Positions 53,508 through 62,275 of a stretch of 64,000 nucleotides of DNA are shown in pieces. Both the position numbers and the translations under genes were made by a program. Every line of letters begins with the position of its first letter. The stretch's first letter is position 1. The stretch is from Burkholderia cepacia ATCC 25416. Lineage in GTDB: Bacteria; Pseudomonadota; Gammaproteobacteria; Burkholderiales; Burkholderiaceae. The stretch covers positions 1,116,001-1,180,000 of the forward strand of contig NZ_CP012983.1 of NCBI RefSeq assembly GCF_001411495.1, read 5' to 3'. Under the pieces are notes generated by a model, which ran no database searches, was not told the origin of the DNA, and was given only the letters and a program-made list of their open reading frames with translations.

Positions 53508-54386
53508 ATGTCCGTGGATAAATTTAGCGGCTTTCCCGCGTTCGTTCGCTCCGTCGAGACGGGCTCGTTCACGGCTGCGGCGCAATCTTTGGGTACGACG
53601 ACGTCGGCCGTGTCAAAGAGCGTGGCAAGGCTCGAAAAGCGCCTGGGCGTCACGTTATTCCAGCGCTCGACCAGGGCCTCCGTTCTGACGATTGAAGGTC
53701 AGGCGTTTTATGAGCGCATTGCCCCGCTGATGCGCGGCCTGGAGGGCGCCGAAGAAGTATTGCGATCGCCGGCCGCCGCCGCAGGAAGACTGCGTGTAAG
53801 CCTGCCTGGCGAACTGGGTCGCTTTTTGCTCGATCCCGTCACGCGGGAACTCCTGCCAAACCACCCGGAACTCGCACTCGACGTGAGCGTCAGCGACCAT
53901 CATGCCGACCTGATCCGCGATCGCATCGATATCGCGATCAGGGCGGGATGGCTGGAAGACAGCGGCCTGTATGCGCTGCCGATCACCAGTCTTCGGCTGG
54001 TGTTAGTTGCGGCGCCTGCATATCTGCGCGAGCGGGGATCACCGCGTGTTGCTGCGGATCTCGCTGCACATCGGCATGTGCGCTACCGGCTCAATGGCCG
54101 ACCGTACCCCTTGAACTTCGCCGATGGAACGTCCAGTTCCATCGAAGGCAGGTTCGACGCTGATAACGGTGAGGCAATGCGCGTAGCGGCATTGAACGGA
54201 CTGGGTATCGCCCAAATACTGGAAATTGCCGTACGGGACGATCTCGCCGCCGGGAGGCTGCAGGCTGTACTACCCGATCAGGCGCTCGCGTGCGTCCCCG
54301 TGCACGCTATTCACGCTTTCGGAAAAAACATGCCGACGCGCACGCGCGTATTCGTCGATTTCGTTACGGCGCAACTCTCGAAATGA
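53508..54386 (+). CDS. LysR-family regulator
   Basis: A 292-residue LysR protein. The helix-turn-helix is FVRSVETGSFTAAAQSLGTT followed by SAVSKSVARLEKRLG. The effector-binding half is of the CrgA-like type (SDHHADLIRDRIDIAIRAGW). It is divergent from the SDR gene across a 108-bp promoter region, the usual layout for autogenous and target control. Confidence 0.92.
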   Translation: MSVDKFSGFPAFVRSVETGSFTAAAQSLGTTTSAVSKSVARLEKRLGVTLFQRSTRASVLTIEGQAFYERIAPLMRGLEGAEEVLRSPAAAAGRLRVSLPGELGRFLLDPVTRELLPNHPELALDVSVSDHHADLIRDRIDIAIRAGWLEDSGLYALPITSLRLVLVAAPAYLRERGSPRVAADLAAHRHVRYRLNGRPYPLNFADGTSSSIEGRFDADNGEAMRVAALNGLGIAQILEIAVRDDLAAGRLQAVLPDQALACVPVHAIHAFGKNMPTRTRVFVDFVTAQLSK

Positions 54387-54442
54387 AGTATCCCGTCGCC
54401 CCGGCGCTCAGCGCCATCGGCTGCCGTCGCGCTGCATTCGAA

Positions 54443-55069
54443 TCACGCCACGGAGGCGTCGTGCAGCAAATCGATCAGTGCGTCGGCTCCGGTGTGGTCG
54501 GCCGTGAATGCCGTGGCCACCGGATCGTAGGTTGCGGGCAAGCCGACCGCACCGAGCAGATTGGCGAGGTAGGTATCGAGCGTGCTGGTCGCATTCGACA
54601 CGCTTGCCGCGGTCACCGTATTGGCAAGCGTGACCGGCGCCACGGACGTGACGAAATCCATCGGATTGCCATCGGGCGTCAACAACGCGACCAGTGCCGT
54701 GGTCAGCGTGGTGACGTTCGCAACCGCGGTCTGTCCACTCGCGGGTAGTTGGGCGAGCGCCGTGACGAGCGGGCTGACCTGGCCGGACGGATCAGTCGCG
54801 ACGAGCGCGATTGGCTGCGACAGTCCGGCAACATTCAACGTATACGCTCCATTCGACCCGGCCTGGGTCGTTGCGGTCTTCCCGTTAACGTCGGTGGCGG
54901 TGATCGTCGCATTGGCCACCGGATTACCCCCGGCAACCGCTCCCGAGACCGCTGCGTTTTGACTGCCGGATGATGCGCCACTGTCGCTGCCGCCGCCACA
55001 TCCGCCGAGTAGCGCAACTGCGATTCCTGTTGCGACGACAATCGGTGTCGCCAGATTTCCCTGTCCCAT
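54443..55069 (-). CDS. Lipoprotein with carboxypeptidase-regulatory-like domain, possibly truncated
   Basis: A 208-residue lipoprotein. The signal ends in LLGGC, followed by a Gly/Ser-rich spacer (GGGSDSGASSGS) and a beta-sandwich repeat (AAVSGAVAGGNPVANATITA; GAYTLNVAGLSQPIALVATD). Burkholderia homologues of this kind, as I recall, are usually longer, continuing after the LIDLLHD segment where this one stops, so the C terminus may be lost. GGAG within the start region supports the ATG at 55069. It is convergent with the LysR gene. Confidence 0.65.
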   Translation of the reverse strand: MGQGNLATPIVVATGIAVALLGGCGGGSDSGASSGSQNAAVSGAVAGGNPVANATITATDVNGKTATTQAGSNGAYTLNVAGLSQPIALVATDPSGQVSPLVTALAQLPASGQTAVANVTTLTTALVALLTPDGNPMDFVTSVAPVTLANTVTAASVSNATSTLDTYLANLLGAVGLPATYDPVATAFTADHTGADALIDLLHDASVA

Positions 55070-55906
55070 GATCCACTCCATTATTCGCAGTCGATTGATA
55101 CCGGATGAGGCTGAGCAGCGCACATGATGTCCGCGCCGATCAAACAGGCGCAAAGTCTGGTCTTCGCCCTGCGTCAGTGAATTTATCGTCGACGACGCGC
55201 AAGACGTACATAGTCAAGCGACTGGGCAACTTGTCGCCAGGAACACCCACCTTCGAAATATTCGTCAGGCGCAATATCATTTGGAAGTCGTATGGCTTGC
55301 ACTCGTGGGACTGCGACGCGTTTCCGGCATTGAAGGACCTGGACAGCCGCCGTTTATCCTCGGACGTCGAGTAGCGTTGGCGTTCGCGCAGGTCAGGATC
55401 ACGGCGAGGAATGTGCCGTTGGCATCGGACAGGGTGTGATGCGCCCCCCAGGCGTCGCAAACAGAGGTGGCCTCACTCGTTCGGACAGTTTTCTGTGATT
55501 TTCGTAGAGCAAAATAATTCCGTCACTCCAGAATTCTCATGGATCAAGGCCTCCGTCCCGCGAATTGACGACTTTATTGACGGTCCCATTAAAGTAATGT
55601 CGTCAACTCGCCTACGTCCGCATTAAATTTGTCGATTCGCGTAGTGGAGCAAGGGTTCCGGCGGTAACGTCCTGATTTCTGGACCGATTCCCGGCCCACC
55701 GCGCGGCCGGTCGAAGCGTTGAGTTCAGACAGGACGCTCTCTGTCTCAAGCTCGGTCACCTATGCTGGAAAAGCGGTGTTGCGGGACATTCGGGGCCAAC
55801 TGCGTCCGCTTGCTCCCGGCCAAAAAGCGACATCTGCGCACGTAGGTAGAATCGTCAACAATCAGCTCCAGGTTTGATGGCCATTCCCATTTCGCGAGGC
55901 GCAGCG
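55070..55906. other. Gene-poor stretch with transposase relic (837 bp)
   Basis: Contains an IS5-type transposase fragment at about 55375-55475 (minus strand) and otherwise only short, degraded frames. G+C falls toward the binding-protein gene that follows. Confidence 0.5.
55375..55475 (-). pseudogene. IS5-family transposase relic
   Basis: Minus-strand translation gives HHTLSDANGTFLAVILTCAN, which matches the conserved HH-TDA-G-PLAVILTGAN segment of IS5-type transposases. Sequence on both sides does not continue the protein, so only a short relic remains. Confidence 0.55.
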
Positions 55907-56644
55907 ATGAAGGTAACGATTGCATACATCGAAGAACCACCGTTCGGTTGGACGGAAGCGGATGGTACTGCTACGGGTGCTGACGTTGATCTGGCCGATA
56001 CGGTTCTTCGGGCGATCGGTGTTACCCGGATCGAGCATCGCCTGACGACATTTAGTGAACTGCTACCCGGCGTTGAAGCAGGTCACTGGGATATGAACGT
56101 TCCGCTCTTCGTTACCCCTGAACGCGCCAATATCGTCGCGTTCAGCGTACCCGTATGGGGGATCGGAGACGGCTTTCTGGTTCGGACTGGAAATCCGAAA
56201 GCGCTCAACAGCTACGTGTCACTCGCCAAACGTCCTGAGGCGCGCCTTGGCGTCATTGCCGGACAGGTGCAACACGAGTCGGCGAGAACGTCAGGCGTAA
56301 GCGAGGACCAGATAGTCATCTTCGAGCAACAGGCCGACGCGATCGAAGCGGTTCTCTCGGGCGCGATCGACGCGTATGCAAGCACAGCCTTGGGAAATCG
56401 CATAGTTGCGTATCGGATCGGAGGCTCAATGCTTGAGGCAGTGGAGCACGAGCCGCAAACGAATGGCACGCAGCAGAAGCTCCCGCTCGGCGCATTCTCG
56501 TTTAGCAGACGAAACAGCGCTCTGCTCAATGCGGTAAACGGGCAACTTCGTTCATATCTGGGCTCAGAAGAGCATCGCGCTCGTATGGCGAGATTCGGCT
56601 TGACAAACAATGAAATCGATTCCGCTCTCGCGCATGGGGTGTGA
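55907..56644 (+). CDS. Solute-binding-protein-like protein without signal peptide
   Basis: A 245-residue protein with the family-3 extracellular solute-binding fold (VTIAYIEEPPFGWTEADGTA; GADVDLADTVLRAIG; WDMNVPLFVTPERANIVAFS; RLGVIAGQVQHESART). It starts directly with the first beta strand at the ATG at 55907. An upstream ATG at 55874 would add only 11 residues, not a signal peptide. It is therefore predicted to be cytosolic, unlike ABC-transporter partners, and no transporter genes are adjacent. It may be a stand-alone sensor, a cyclohexadienyl-dehydratase-like enzyme, or a gene that lost its export signal. Confidence 0.75.
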   Translation: MKVTIAYIEEPPFGWTEADGTATGADVDLADTVLRAIGVTRIEHRLTTFSELLPGVEAGHWDMNVPLFVTPERANIVAFSVPVWGIGDGFLVRTGNPKALNSYVSLAKRPEARLGVIAGQVQHESARTSGVSEDQIVIFEQQADAIEAVLSGAIDAYASTALGNRIVAYRIGGSMLEAVEHEPQTNGTQQKLPLGAFSFSRRNSALLNAVNGQLRSYLGSEEHRARMARFGLTNNEIDSALAHGV

Positions 56645-56789
56645 GACGGGCTTCGGCCACGAACGGACACTCGACAGGCGGAGCTAGATTGCTGACAATT
56701 CCGTCCATCGCCGCACATCGAGGGCGACACCTTTCATACCCAGCGCAAACAACGCCTTGCTGAAAGGCATCTATAGTGCCGACCCGCCT

Positions 56790-57131
56790 ATGAAACTCGA
56801 TTTGGAAACGTGGTTGATTGACGAAGGCGACCGAGTCATTCAGAAAAGATCACTTGAGGGTTTCGACAGCCTGACGCTGATCGAACGCGTCGTCTACAGC
56901 ATGTGGGTCATTGACTACGCCGTTCGGAACTCCGGCACTCTCGAACCAATGAGGGAGTTGTACCCTGATGCTCCGCATGAACTCGAAGCCTTTGCTGCCT
57001 CGAACAATGCAGCGAATCTCCTCGCGTTATTGAACTTATCGTCGAACGAGAAACGATTCTGTGCCGAATACCACGAGCGATTTGATCGCGCCTGCGGCGA
57101 CATAAGACACAACTATGACCAATGCGCCTGA
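56790..57131 (+). CDS. Hypothetical protein, immunity-like
   Basis: A 113-residue acidic alpha-helical protein (FDSLTLIERVVYSMWVIDYA; VRNSGTLEPMRELYPDAPHE). The ER-VY-MW-IDYxVRNSG region weakly resembles DMP19-like (DUF4375) proteins, a group common among immunity genes. G+C is about half. The ATG at 56790 is preferred over one 11 codons upstream. Function is unknown. Confidence 0.55.
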   Translation: MKLDLETWLIDEGDRVIQKRSLEGFDSLTLIERVVYSMWVIDYAVRNSGTLEPMRELYPDAPHELEAFAASNNAANLLALLNLSSNEKRFCAEYHERFDRACGDIRHNYDQCA

Positions 57132-57219
57132 GTCGGTCGTTTATTGGGCTCAGATCGGCCAGTCTCTGCCGTTCGACTTCACCTCTCAGACCGTTGACAA
57201 TGGTTGTGCTTCTTAATTC
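57115..57219 (+). CDS. Possible 34-residue ORF or gene remnant
   Basis: A short frame (MTNAPESVVYWAQIGQSLPF at the start) overlapping the end of the previous gene by 17 bases. The translation is protein-like, so it may be the 5' remnant of a lost gene. Too short to judge. Confidence 0.25.
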
Positions 57220-57233
57220 GGAAATTCTCCGCC

Positions 57234-57683
57234 ATGGCCACTATCTACGACACAATCGTATGGTTACAGTCGAACACCAGCGCGAAGCAATTCCCCATTG
57301 TTGAATTTTCTGCCGACACCGACATGGCGACTCTCGGATGGGTGTCGTTAACGAGCACAGATCGACCGGAAATCGTAGTTACTCAGGTAACGGCAGAAGA
57401 GTTCCGATCAATAGCAGATGGCCCAGACGGTTACCTGGCGGTTGAACACCGAATAAACGCCGCTCTTAAGCGGTCCGACCTCAAGTGCTCATGGCTGGCG
57501 CGTGTTGAAGAAGTAACTTCGAGCGTCAAAGGCACCTCGCTCCAAGGGAGCAGGAAAGCGTATCAGCCACCAAAACTGTTTTTTCGAGACATTCTTCACC
57601 GCGAGTCATTAGCACAGGAAGTCCGTCGTACGACTCGTTCTGATTTTGAGCGCAATGGCGGAAAGGTCATCGTTCTCCAATGA
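57234..57683 (+). CDS. Hypothetical protein
   Basis: A 149-residue protein (early IYDTIVWLQSNTSAKQFPIV; middle RPEIVVTQVTAEEFRSIADG) with no family I recognise. G+C is about 48% in the lines counted, matching 49204-50352. An IS2-like element is inserted about 70 bp downstream. It belongs to the orphan set 55907-57683. Confidence 0.55.
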   Translation: MATIYDTIVWLQSNTSAKQFPIVEFSADTDMATLGWVSLTSTDRPEIVVTQVTAEEFRSIADGPDGYLAVEHRINAALKRSDLKCSWLARVEEVTSSVKGTSLQGSRKAYQPPKLFFRDILHRESLAQEVRRTTRSDFERNGGKVIVLQ

Positions 57684-57751
57684 CGCACCCAACAATCCAG
57701 CCAACTTGCCGACGCACTCCGTCGAACGTCTGCTTCCGATAAATTTGACTG

Positions 57752-57756
57752 GCCGT
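57752..57756. repeat. Left copy of 5-bp target duplication
   Basis: GCCGT immediately left of the IS element; the same five bases follow its right end at 59093-59097. Confidence 0.85.
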
Positions 57757-57850
57757 TGGAGCAGCCCCCTGAAACGCCGGACACAGTCACCCACTTACAA
57801 TAACGGGTAGGCATAGGACTGTGTTTTTGACTAACACTAGGCAGGAAGTG

Positions 57851-58216
57851 ATGGAAGTGTTGACGGGCCCGGAGCGTCGGCGGCGCTGGACGGCGGAGCA
57901 GAAGCTGGCGATGGTTCGCGAGAGTTTTGAGCCGGGGAAATCGGTTTCGATGGTCGCGCGCCAGCACGGCGTGAATCCGAACCAACTGTTCCACTGGCGC
58001 AAGCTGTACCAGGATGGGAGCCTGTCAGCGGTCAAGGCCGGCGAGGAAGTAGTCCCGGCCTCGGAACTGGCCGATGCACTCAAGCAGATTCGTGAGTTGC
58101 AACGGATGCTCGGCAAGAAGACCATGGAGAACGAGATTCTCCGCGAAGCAGTCGAGTACGGCCGGGCAAAAAAATGGATAGCGCACTCGCCCTCGCTGCC
58201 GGAGGACGACCAGTGA
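57851..58216 (+). CDS. IS2-like OrfA (transposase N-terminal protein)
   Basis: A 121-residue DNA-binding protein: an HTH of the IS3 OrfA type ([20 protein letters not shown], then [19 protein letters not shown]) and a leucine-zipper-like C-terminal helix ([20 protein letters not shown]). It overlaps OrfB by 43 bases. Alone it normally represses or binds the IS ends; fused to OrfB by frameshift it gives the transposase. An upstream non-ATG start in frame is possible. Confidence 0.92.
   Translation: MEVLTGPERRRRWTAEQKLAMVRESFEPGKSVSMVARQHGVNPNQLFHWRKLYQDGSLSAVKAGEEVVPASELADALKQIRELQRMLGKKTMENEILREAVEYGRAKKWIAHSPSLPEDDQ
58168..58174 (+). other. Programmed -1 frameshift site (A7)
   Basis: Seven A residues read A-AAA-AAA in the OrfA frame, directly at the OrfB start (ATG at 58174), with OrfB in the -1 frame. 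This is the standard slippery heptamer for IS2-type OrfAB fusion. The last A of the run is the A of the OrfB ATG. Confidence 0.85.
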
Positions 58217-59061
58217 AACTGGTTTGTGAAGTTCTCGGCGTGTCGCGCTCGAACGTATCGGCACGACTGTCGCGTCCGGCGACGTGGCGCGATGGCCGTC
58301 AATCGAGGCAGAGTGACGACGCGGACGCGGTCGAGGAGATCCGCCGGGTCATTGGCGATTTGCCCAGCTATGGCTATCGCCGGGTTTGGGGCATCTTGCG
58401 CAACGAGCGCGTTGCGGTCGGACTGGCGCCGTTTAATGCCAAGCGAATCTATCGCGTCATGCGCACACATGGGCTGCTGATGCAGCGCCGACCGATTCCA
58501 CCTCGGCCCCAACGTCGACACGACGGCAAGGTAGCCGTCGAGCGCAGCAATCAGCGATGGTGCTCGGACGGCTTCGAATTCTGCTGCGACAACGGCGAGC
58601 CGCTGCGCGTAACGTTCGCGCTGGATTGCTGTGACCGTGAGGCGATGAGCTGGGCGGCTACGACGGCAGGCCACAGCGGCGACATCGTGCGCGACGTGAT
58701 GCTGGCTGCAGTGGAAAATCGGTTTGGCATCGAGCTGCATACGCCGTCCGAAATCGAGTGGCTGAGCGACAACGGTTCGGGCTACACAGCCGACGACACG
58801 CGTCGGTTCGCAGTGGCCATCGGCCTGAAGCCATTGACCACGCCGGTATGCAGCCCGCAAAGTAATGGGATGGCCGAGAGCTTCGTGAAGACGATGAAAC
58901 GCGACTACGTCGCCTTCATGCCGAAGCCGGACGCAGCGACTGCTGCACGCAATCTGGCCATCGCGTTCGAGCATTACAACGAGAAGCATCCCCATAGCGC
59001 GCTGAAATACCGCTCGCCTCGCGAGTTCCGGCGCTCGATGGATTCAGCAACCTTAGTGTGA
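58174..59061 (+). CDS. IS2-like OrfB (DDE transposase catalytic protein)
   Basis: A 295-residue rve-type integrase domain protein starting [11 protein letters not shown], like InsD of IS2. The DDE triad lies in RWCSDGFEF (first Asp), [10 protein letters not shown] (second Asp) and [17 protein letters not shown] (Glu). An HTH_21-like segment ([20 protein letters not shown]) precedes it. It is intact and mostly translated as an OrfAB fusion via the A7 site. Confidence 0.94.
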   Translation: MDSALALAAGGRPVKLVCEVLGVSRSNVSARLSRPATWRDGRQSRQSDDADAVEEIRRVIGDLPSYGYRRVWGILRNERVAVGLAPFNAKRIYRVMRTHGLLMQRRPIPPRPQRRHDGKVAVERSNQRWCSDGFEFCCDNGEPLRVTFALDCCDREAMSWAATTAGHSGDIVRDVMLAAVENRFGIELHTPSEIEWLSDNGSGYTADDTRRFAVAIGLKPLTTPVCSPQSNGMAESFVKTMKRDYVAFMPKPDAATAARNLAIAFEHYNEKHPHSALKYRSPREFRRSMDSATLV

Positions 59062-59092
59062 GGCTGTGTCCGGTATTACAGGGTCAACTCCA

Positions 59093-59397
59093 GCCGTTAT
59101 GGGTCGGCATCAACCAGTCCGACACTACCCCAATACCACTCGACCGAGGCCGGCCAGCCGCAGACATCGGCTGGCCGCATCGCCTGGACATTCGAATGTC
59201 CAGGCGCGAAGAGACAGCTTTCGCGCGAATTCCGTATCCATCGGGCGATGGCACTTCCAGATAGTCGCGGGCTGTGGTCAAAGGCTGCCCGGGGCCGCCG
59301 TCCGAATGTCTGTGCGCCAAGGTGCAGAACGATCGCGCACGCTCTGAACCCGAACGTCCGAACATGGCTGGCGCATGTACTGGACGCGGATGCGCTT
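59093..59397. other. Spacer with 26-bp palindrome (305 bp)
   Basis: Begins with the right GCCGT target duplication (59093-59097). No gene is convincing. The only strong element is the perfect palindrome at 59181-59206. Confidence 0.6.
59181..59206. repeat. Perfect 26-bp palindrome
   Basis: Half-site CGCCTGGACATTC followed directly by its exact reverse complement, with TCGA at the centre. It lies 88 bp right of the IS and downstream of the LysR gene. Could be a terminator-like hairpin, a protein site or an intergenic repeat. Confidence 0.85.
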
Positions 59398-60342
59398 TCA
59401 ATCCGTCGCCGGCGCAGCACCTGCCCAATTTCCGTCGTTCCGGTCCCAGGGAGGCACGCCACTGAACGCGTCGACCAGGAAATCGATCATGACGCGCACT
59501 CTGGCGCTCAGGTGCCGACGGCTCGGATACAGCGCGAGAATGTCGATATCCGGCAAGCGGTACCGGGGCAACACATGCACGAGCCGGCCCTCGGCGAGAT
59601 CCTTGCCGATCAGGAAAGTGGGCTGCTGGATCACGCCGTGTCCGGCAAGGGCCGCTGCACGCGCCGTATCGCCGTTGTTGGTATGCATGTGACAGTCGAC
59701 CTTCACCGAGTGAAGCTTGCCGCGCTCGTCGATCAGTTGCCAGTCGTCGCCGGTGGACGCATACGTGTAGCCGATACAGCGGTGCCCGCCCAGCTCCGCC
59801 GGGACTGCCGGAACGCCGAAGCGAGCCAGATAGGCCGGCGATGCGCACAGAATGTTTTGCGACGTCGCCAGCTTGCGGGCCGCATGACTGGTCGAACCGG
59901 CACGTGAGATGCGAATGGCGAGATCGTAGCCTTCGTCCACGATATCGACGACGCGGTCAATCAGTCCGACGTCGAGTTCGACTCCCGGGTATTTCCGCAT
60001 GAACTCGGGCCACAACGGTGCCAGATACAAAATACCGAAGCTCACGGGTGCATTGATGCGCAGCCGCCCGCGCGGCTCGACCGACGCCGACGAGACCAGC
60101 CCCTCCGTCTCGGCGACATCGTCGAGGATCGACTTGCAACGGGCGTAAAGCGTCTCACCGCCCTCGGTAAGAGAAAGCGTGCGCGACGAGCGATTCAGCA
60201 AGCGCGTGCCCAGATGCGCCTCCAGTTCATTCACATAGCGTGTGACATTGGCGGGCGACGTGCCGAGCGCATCCGCGGCGCGCGCGAAGCCCCCACGGCT
60301 CACCACCGTCACGAAAACCTCGAAGGCGCGCAGACGATCCAT
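59398..60342 (-). CDS. LysR-family regulator
   Basis: A 314-residue LysR protein: HTH FVTVVSRGGFARAADALGTS followed by PANVTRYVNELEAHLGTRLL, and a CrgA-like sensor half (RLRINAPVSFGILYLAPLWP; DIVDEGYDLAIRI). It is divergent from two tandem SDR genes starting at 60482, which it probably controls. Confidence 0.93.
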   Translation of the reverse strand: MDRLRAFEVFVTVVSRGGFARAADALGTSPANVTRYVNELEAHLGTRLLNRSSRTLSLTEGGETLYARCKSILDDVAETEGLVSSASVEPRGRLRINAPVSFGILYLAPLWPEFMRKYPGVELDVGLIDRVVDIVDEGYDLAIRISRAGSTSHAARKLATSQNILCASPAYLARFGVPAVPAELGGHRCIGYTYASTGDDWQLIDERGKLHSVKVDCHMHTNNGDTARAAALAGHGVIQQPTFLIGKDLAEGRLVHVLPRYRLPDIDILALYPSRRHLSARVRVMIDFLVDAFSGVPPWDRNDGNWAGAAPATD

Positions 60343-60481
60343 CAGTACCTCGATTCATTCACAAAAGCTGAATGATAGAAGCACATTTTGGTCATTTCTA
60401 CAATCAAAACTGAGGCCTATATTGCTTTCAACGCGCCAATGCATGGGGCACTGGCCGACGAAGTGCATCAGGAGATTGAAA

Positions 60482-61246
60482 ATGCAACGCTTGAAAGGAA
60501 AAGTCGCCATCGTCACGGGCGCCAGCGCAGGGATTGGGCGTGCTACGGCAAAGCTGTTCGCGAAGGAAGGCGCCAAGGTGGTCATCGCGGCGCGGCGCGC
60601 GGCGGAACTCGAAACACTCGCCGCGGAGATCGTCAGCGAAGGCGGCGAAGCAGCATACCTGGCGGGTGACGTGCAATCGGAAGACTTTTCGAAGGCGCTG
60701 GTCGAGCTCGCGGTGAGCCGGTTCGGCCGCCTGGACATTGCCTACAACAATGCCGGTACGCTCGGCGAGATGGGGCCGAGCACCGGTATTTCCGAAGCAG
60801 GCTGGAATGCCGCGCTGTCGACCAATCTGACGAGCGCCTTCCTTGGCGCGAAACACCAGATTCCGGAAATGGTGAAGCAAGGCGGTGGGTCGATCATCTT
60901 CACGTCGACGTTCGTCGGTTATTCGTTCGCGTTTCCCGGCACTGCGGCCTATGCGGCGAGCAAGGCGGGCCTGATCGGCTTGACGCAGGCACTTGCTGCC
61001 GAGTACGGCGCGCAAGGCGTGCGCGTGAACGCGGTGTTGCCGGGCGCTGTCGACACGGACATGTATCGCGGCATGAACGACACCCATGAATCGCAGGCGT
61101 TCGTCACGGGCCTGCATGCGCTCAAGCGCGTTGCAAAGCCGGAAGAGCTTGCCCGGTCGGTGCTGTATCTCGCTTCCGACGATTCGTCATTCGTGACCGG
61201 TACGGCATCACTCGTTGACGGTGGCGCGTCCATTACCCGGACCTGA
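60482..61246 (+). CDS. SDR-family oxidoreductase
   Basis: A 254-residue classical SDR: IVTGASAGIGRATAKLFAKE, NNAGTLGEMGPS, FTSTFVGYSFAFPGTAAYAA with SK completing the YxxxK, and the end SSFVTGTASLVDGGASITRT. The ATG at 60482 gives the standard length. First of two SDR genes next to the divergent LysR; 75 bp separate it from the second. Confidence 0.93.
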   Translation: MQRLKGKVAIVTGASAGIGRATAKLFAKEGAKVVIAARRAAELETLAAEIVSEGGEAAYLAGDVQSEDFSKALVELAVSRFGRLDIAYNNAGTLGEMGPSTGISEAGWNAALSTNLTSAFLGAKHQIPEMVKQGGGSIIFTSTFVGYSFAFPGTAAYAASKAGLIGLTQALAAEYGAQGVRVNAVLPGAVDTDMYRGMNDTHESQAFVTGLHALKRVAKPEELARSVLYLASDDSSFVTGTASLVDGGASITRT

Positions 61247-61321
61247 TCCCTCTTTGTCGGCATCCGGCTTCTACCTGCCGATGCCGCCAGTTCTACCTCA
61301 CTCATGCAAAGGAAATGACTC

Positions 61322-62113
61322 ATGGACCTGAATCTGCAAGGCAAACTCGCATTGGTCAGCGGCAGCACCGCCGGCATTGGCTTCGCTATCGCCAGGACGT
61401 TGGCGCAGGAAGGCGCGCGCGTGATCGTGAATGGCCGCTCCCGGTCATCAGTGGATGATGTGGTCGCGCAACTGAAAGCCGAGACGGGCAGCGACGTAAC
61501 GGGTTTTGCGGGCGATCTCGCCACAGCCGCGGCGGCTGACGAACTGGCAACGCGTTATCCGGACGTGGAAATCCTGGTCAACAACCTGGGCATCTTCGAG
61601 CCCAAGCCGTTTGAGGAGATCCCCGACGCCGACTGGTCGCGTTTCTTCGACGTCAATGTGTTGAGCGGTGTACGCCTCGCTCGCCTGTTTCTGCCCGCGA
61701 TGAAGCGTGCAAACTGGGGGCGCATCATTTTCATTTCGAGCGAAAGCGGCGTGCAGATTCCCGCCGAAATGATCCACTACGGGATGACGAAAGCCGCGCA
61801 GATTGCCGTGTCGCGCGGGCTCGCCGAAGCCGTTGCCGGCACTGGAATTACAGTCAATAGCGTGCTGCCGGGGCCGACGAAATCGCGTGGCGTGGGCGAG
61901 TTCGTGGAGGCGCTTGCAAGCGCCGAGGGCAAATCGTTTGAAGCGTTCGAACAGGAGTTCTTCGAGAAAGTCCGCCCCACATCGCTCATCAAGCGATTTG
62001 GTTCGCCGCAGGAGGTTGCGTCGCTCGTGGCCTATATCGCCAGTCCGCTTTCGGCGGCCACAACGGGAGCCGCGTTGCGAACCGACGGGGGCGTTATAAA
62101 AAGCGCCTTTTAA
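61322..62113 (+). CDS. SDR-family oxidoreductase
   Basis: A 263-residue classical SDR: LALVSGSTAGIGFAIARTLA, NNLGIFEPKPFE, ISSESGVQIPAEMIHYGMTK (YxxxK). An extended loop near the C terminus (KSFEAFEQEFFEKVRPTSLI) is typical of one oxidoreductase subgroup. AGGAAA precedes the start. Co-directional with the preceding SDR. Substrate is unknown. Confidence 0.93.
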   Translation: MDLNLQGKLALVSGSTAGIGFAIARTLAQEGARVIVNGRSRSSVDDVVAQLKAETGSDVTGFAGDLATAAAADELATRYPDVEILVNNLGIFEPKPFEEIPDADWSRFFDVNVLSGVRLARLFLPAMKRANWGRIIFISSESGVQIPAEMIHYGMTKAAQIAVSRGLAEAVAGTGITVNSVLPGPTKSRGVGEFVEALASAEGKSFEAFEQEFFEKVRPTSLIKRFGSPQEVASLVAYIASPLSAATTGAALRTDGGVIKSAF

Positions 62114-62116
62114 AAC

Positions 62117-62137
62117 CCCGGCCGACATTGAGCCGGG
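62117..62137. terminator. Bidirectional-type hairpin terminator
   Basis: CCCGGC-N9-GCCGGG with CTTTC on the plus side and GTTTT on the minus side, just after the SDR stop and 139 bases after the end of the convergent AraC gene. A short stem, so moderate strength. Confidence 0.6.
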
Positions 62138-62275
62138 CTTTCGACAGTTGCCTCGCTCAATGTCCCGATGCGGTTGGCTGAAACGCTCCGTTTGTGGCGT
62201 CCGCGACAATCAGGCACGGGGCGGCTGTTTTGCATTCTCGCGGCGGTATCGTTCATGGCGTCGTGGGCAGCGCGG

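Larger units (their letters stand above)
57757..59092 (+). mobile_element. Complete IS2-like element (IS3 family)
   Basis: A 1336-bp insertion sequence. The imperfect terminal inverted repeats begin TGGAG and share CCGGACACAG (left 57757-57786, right 59064-59092). It has two overlapping frames, an A7 slippery site and a 5-bp target duplication (GCCGT). Size, ends and proteins match the IS2 group of IS3 elements. Both frames are intact, so it is probably still active. Confidence 0.93.
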
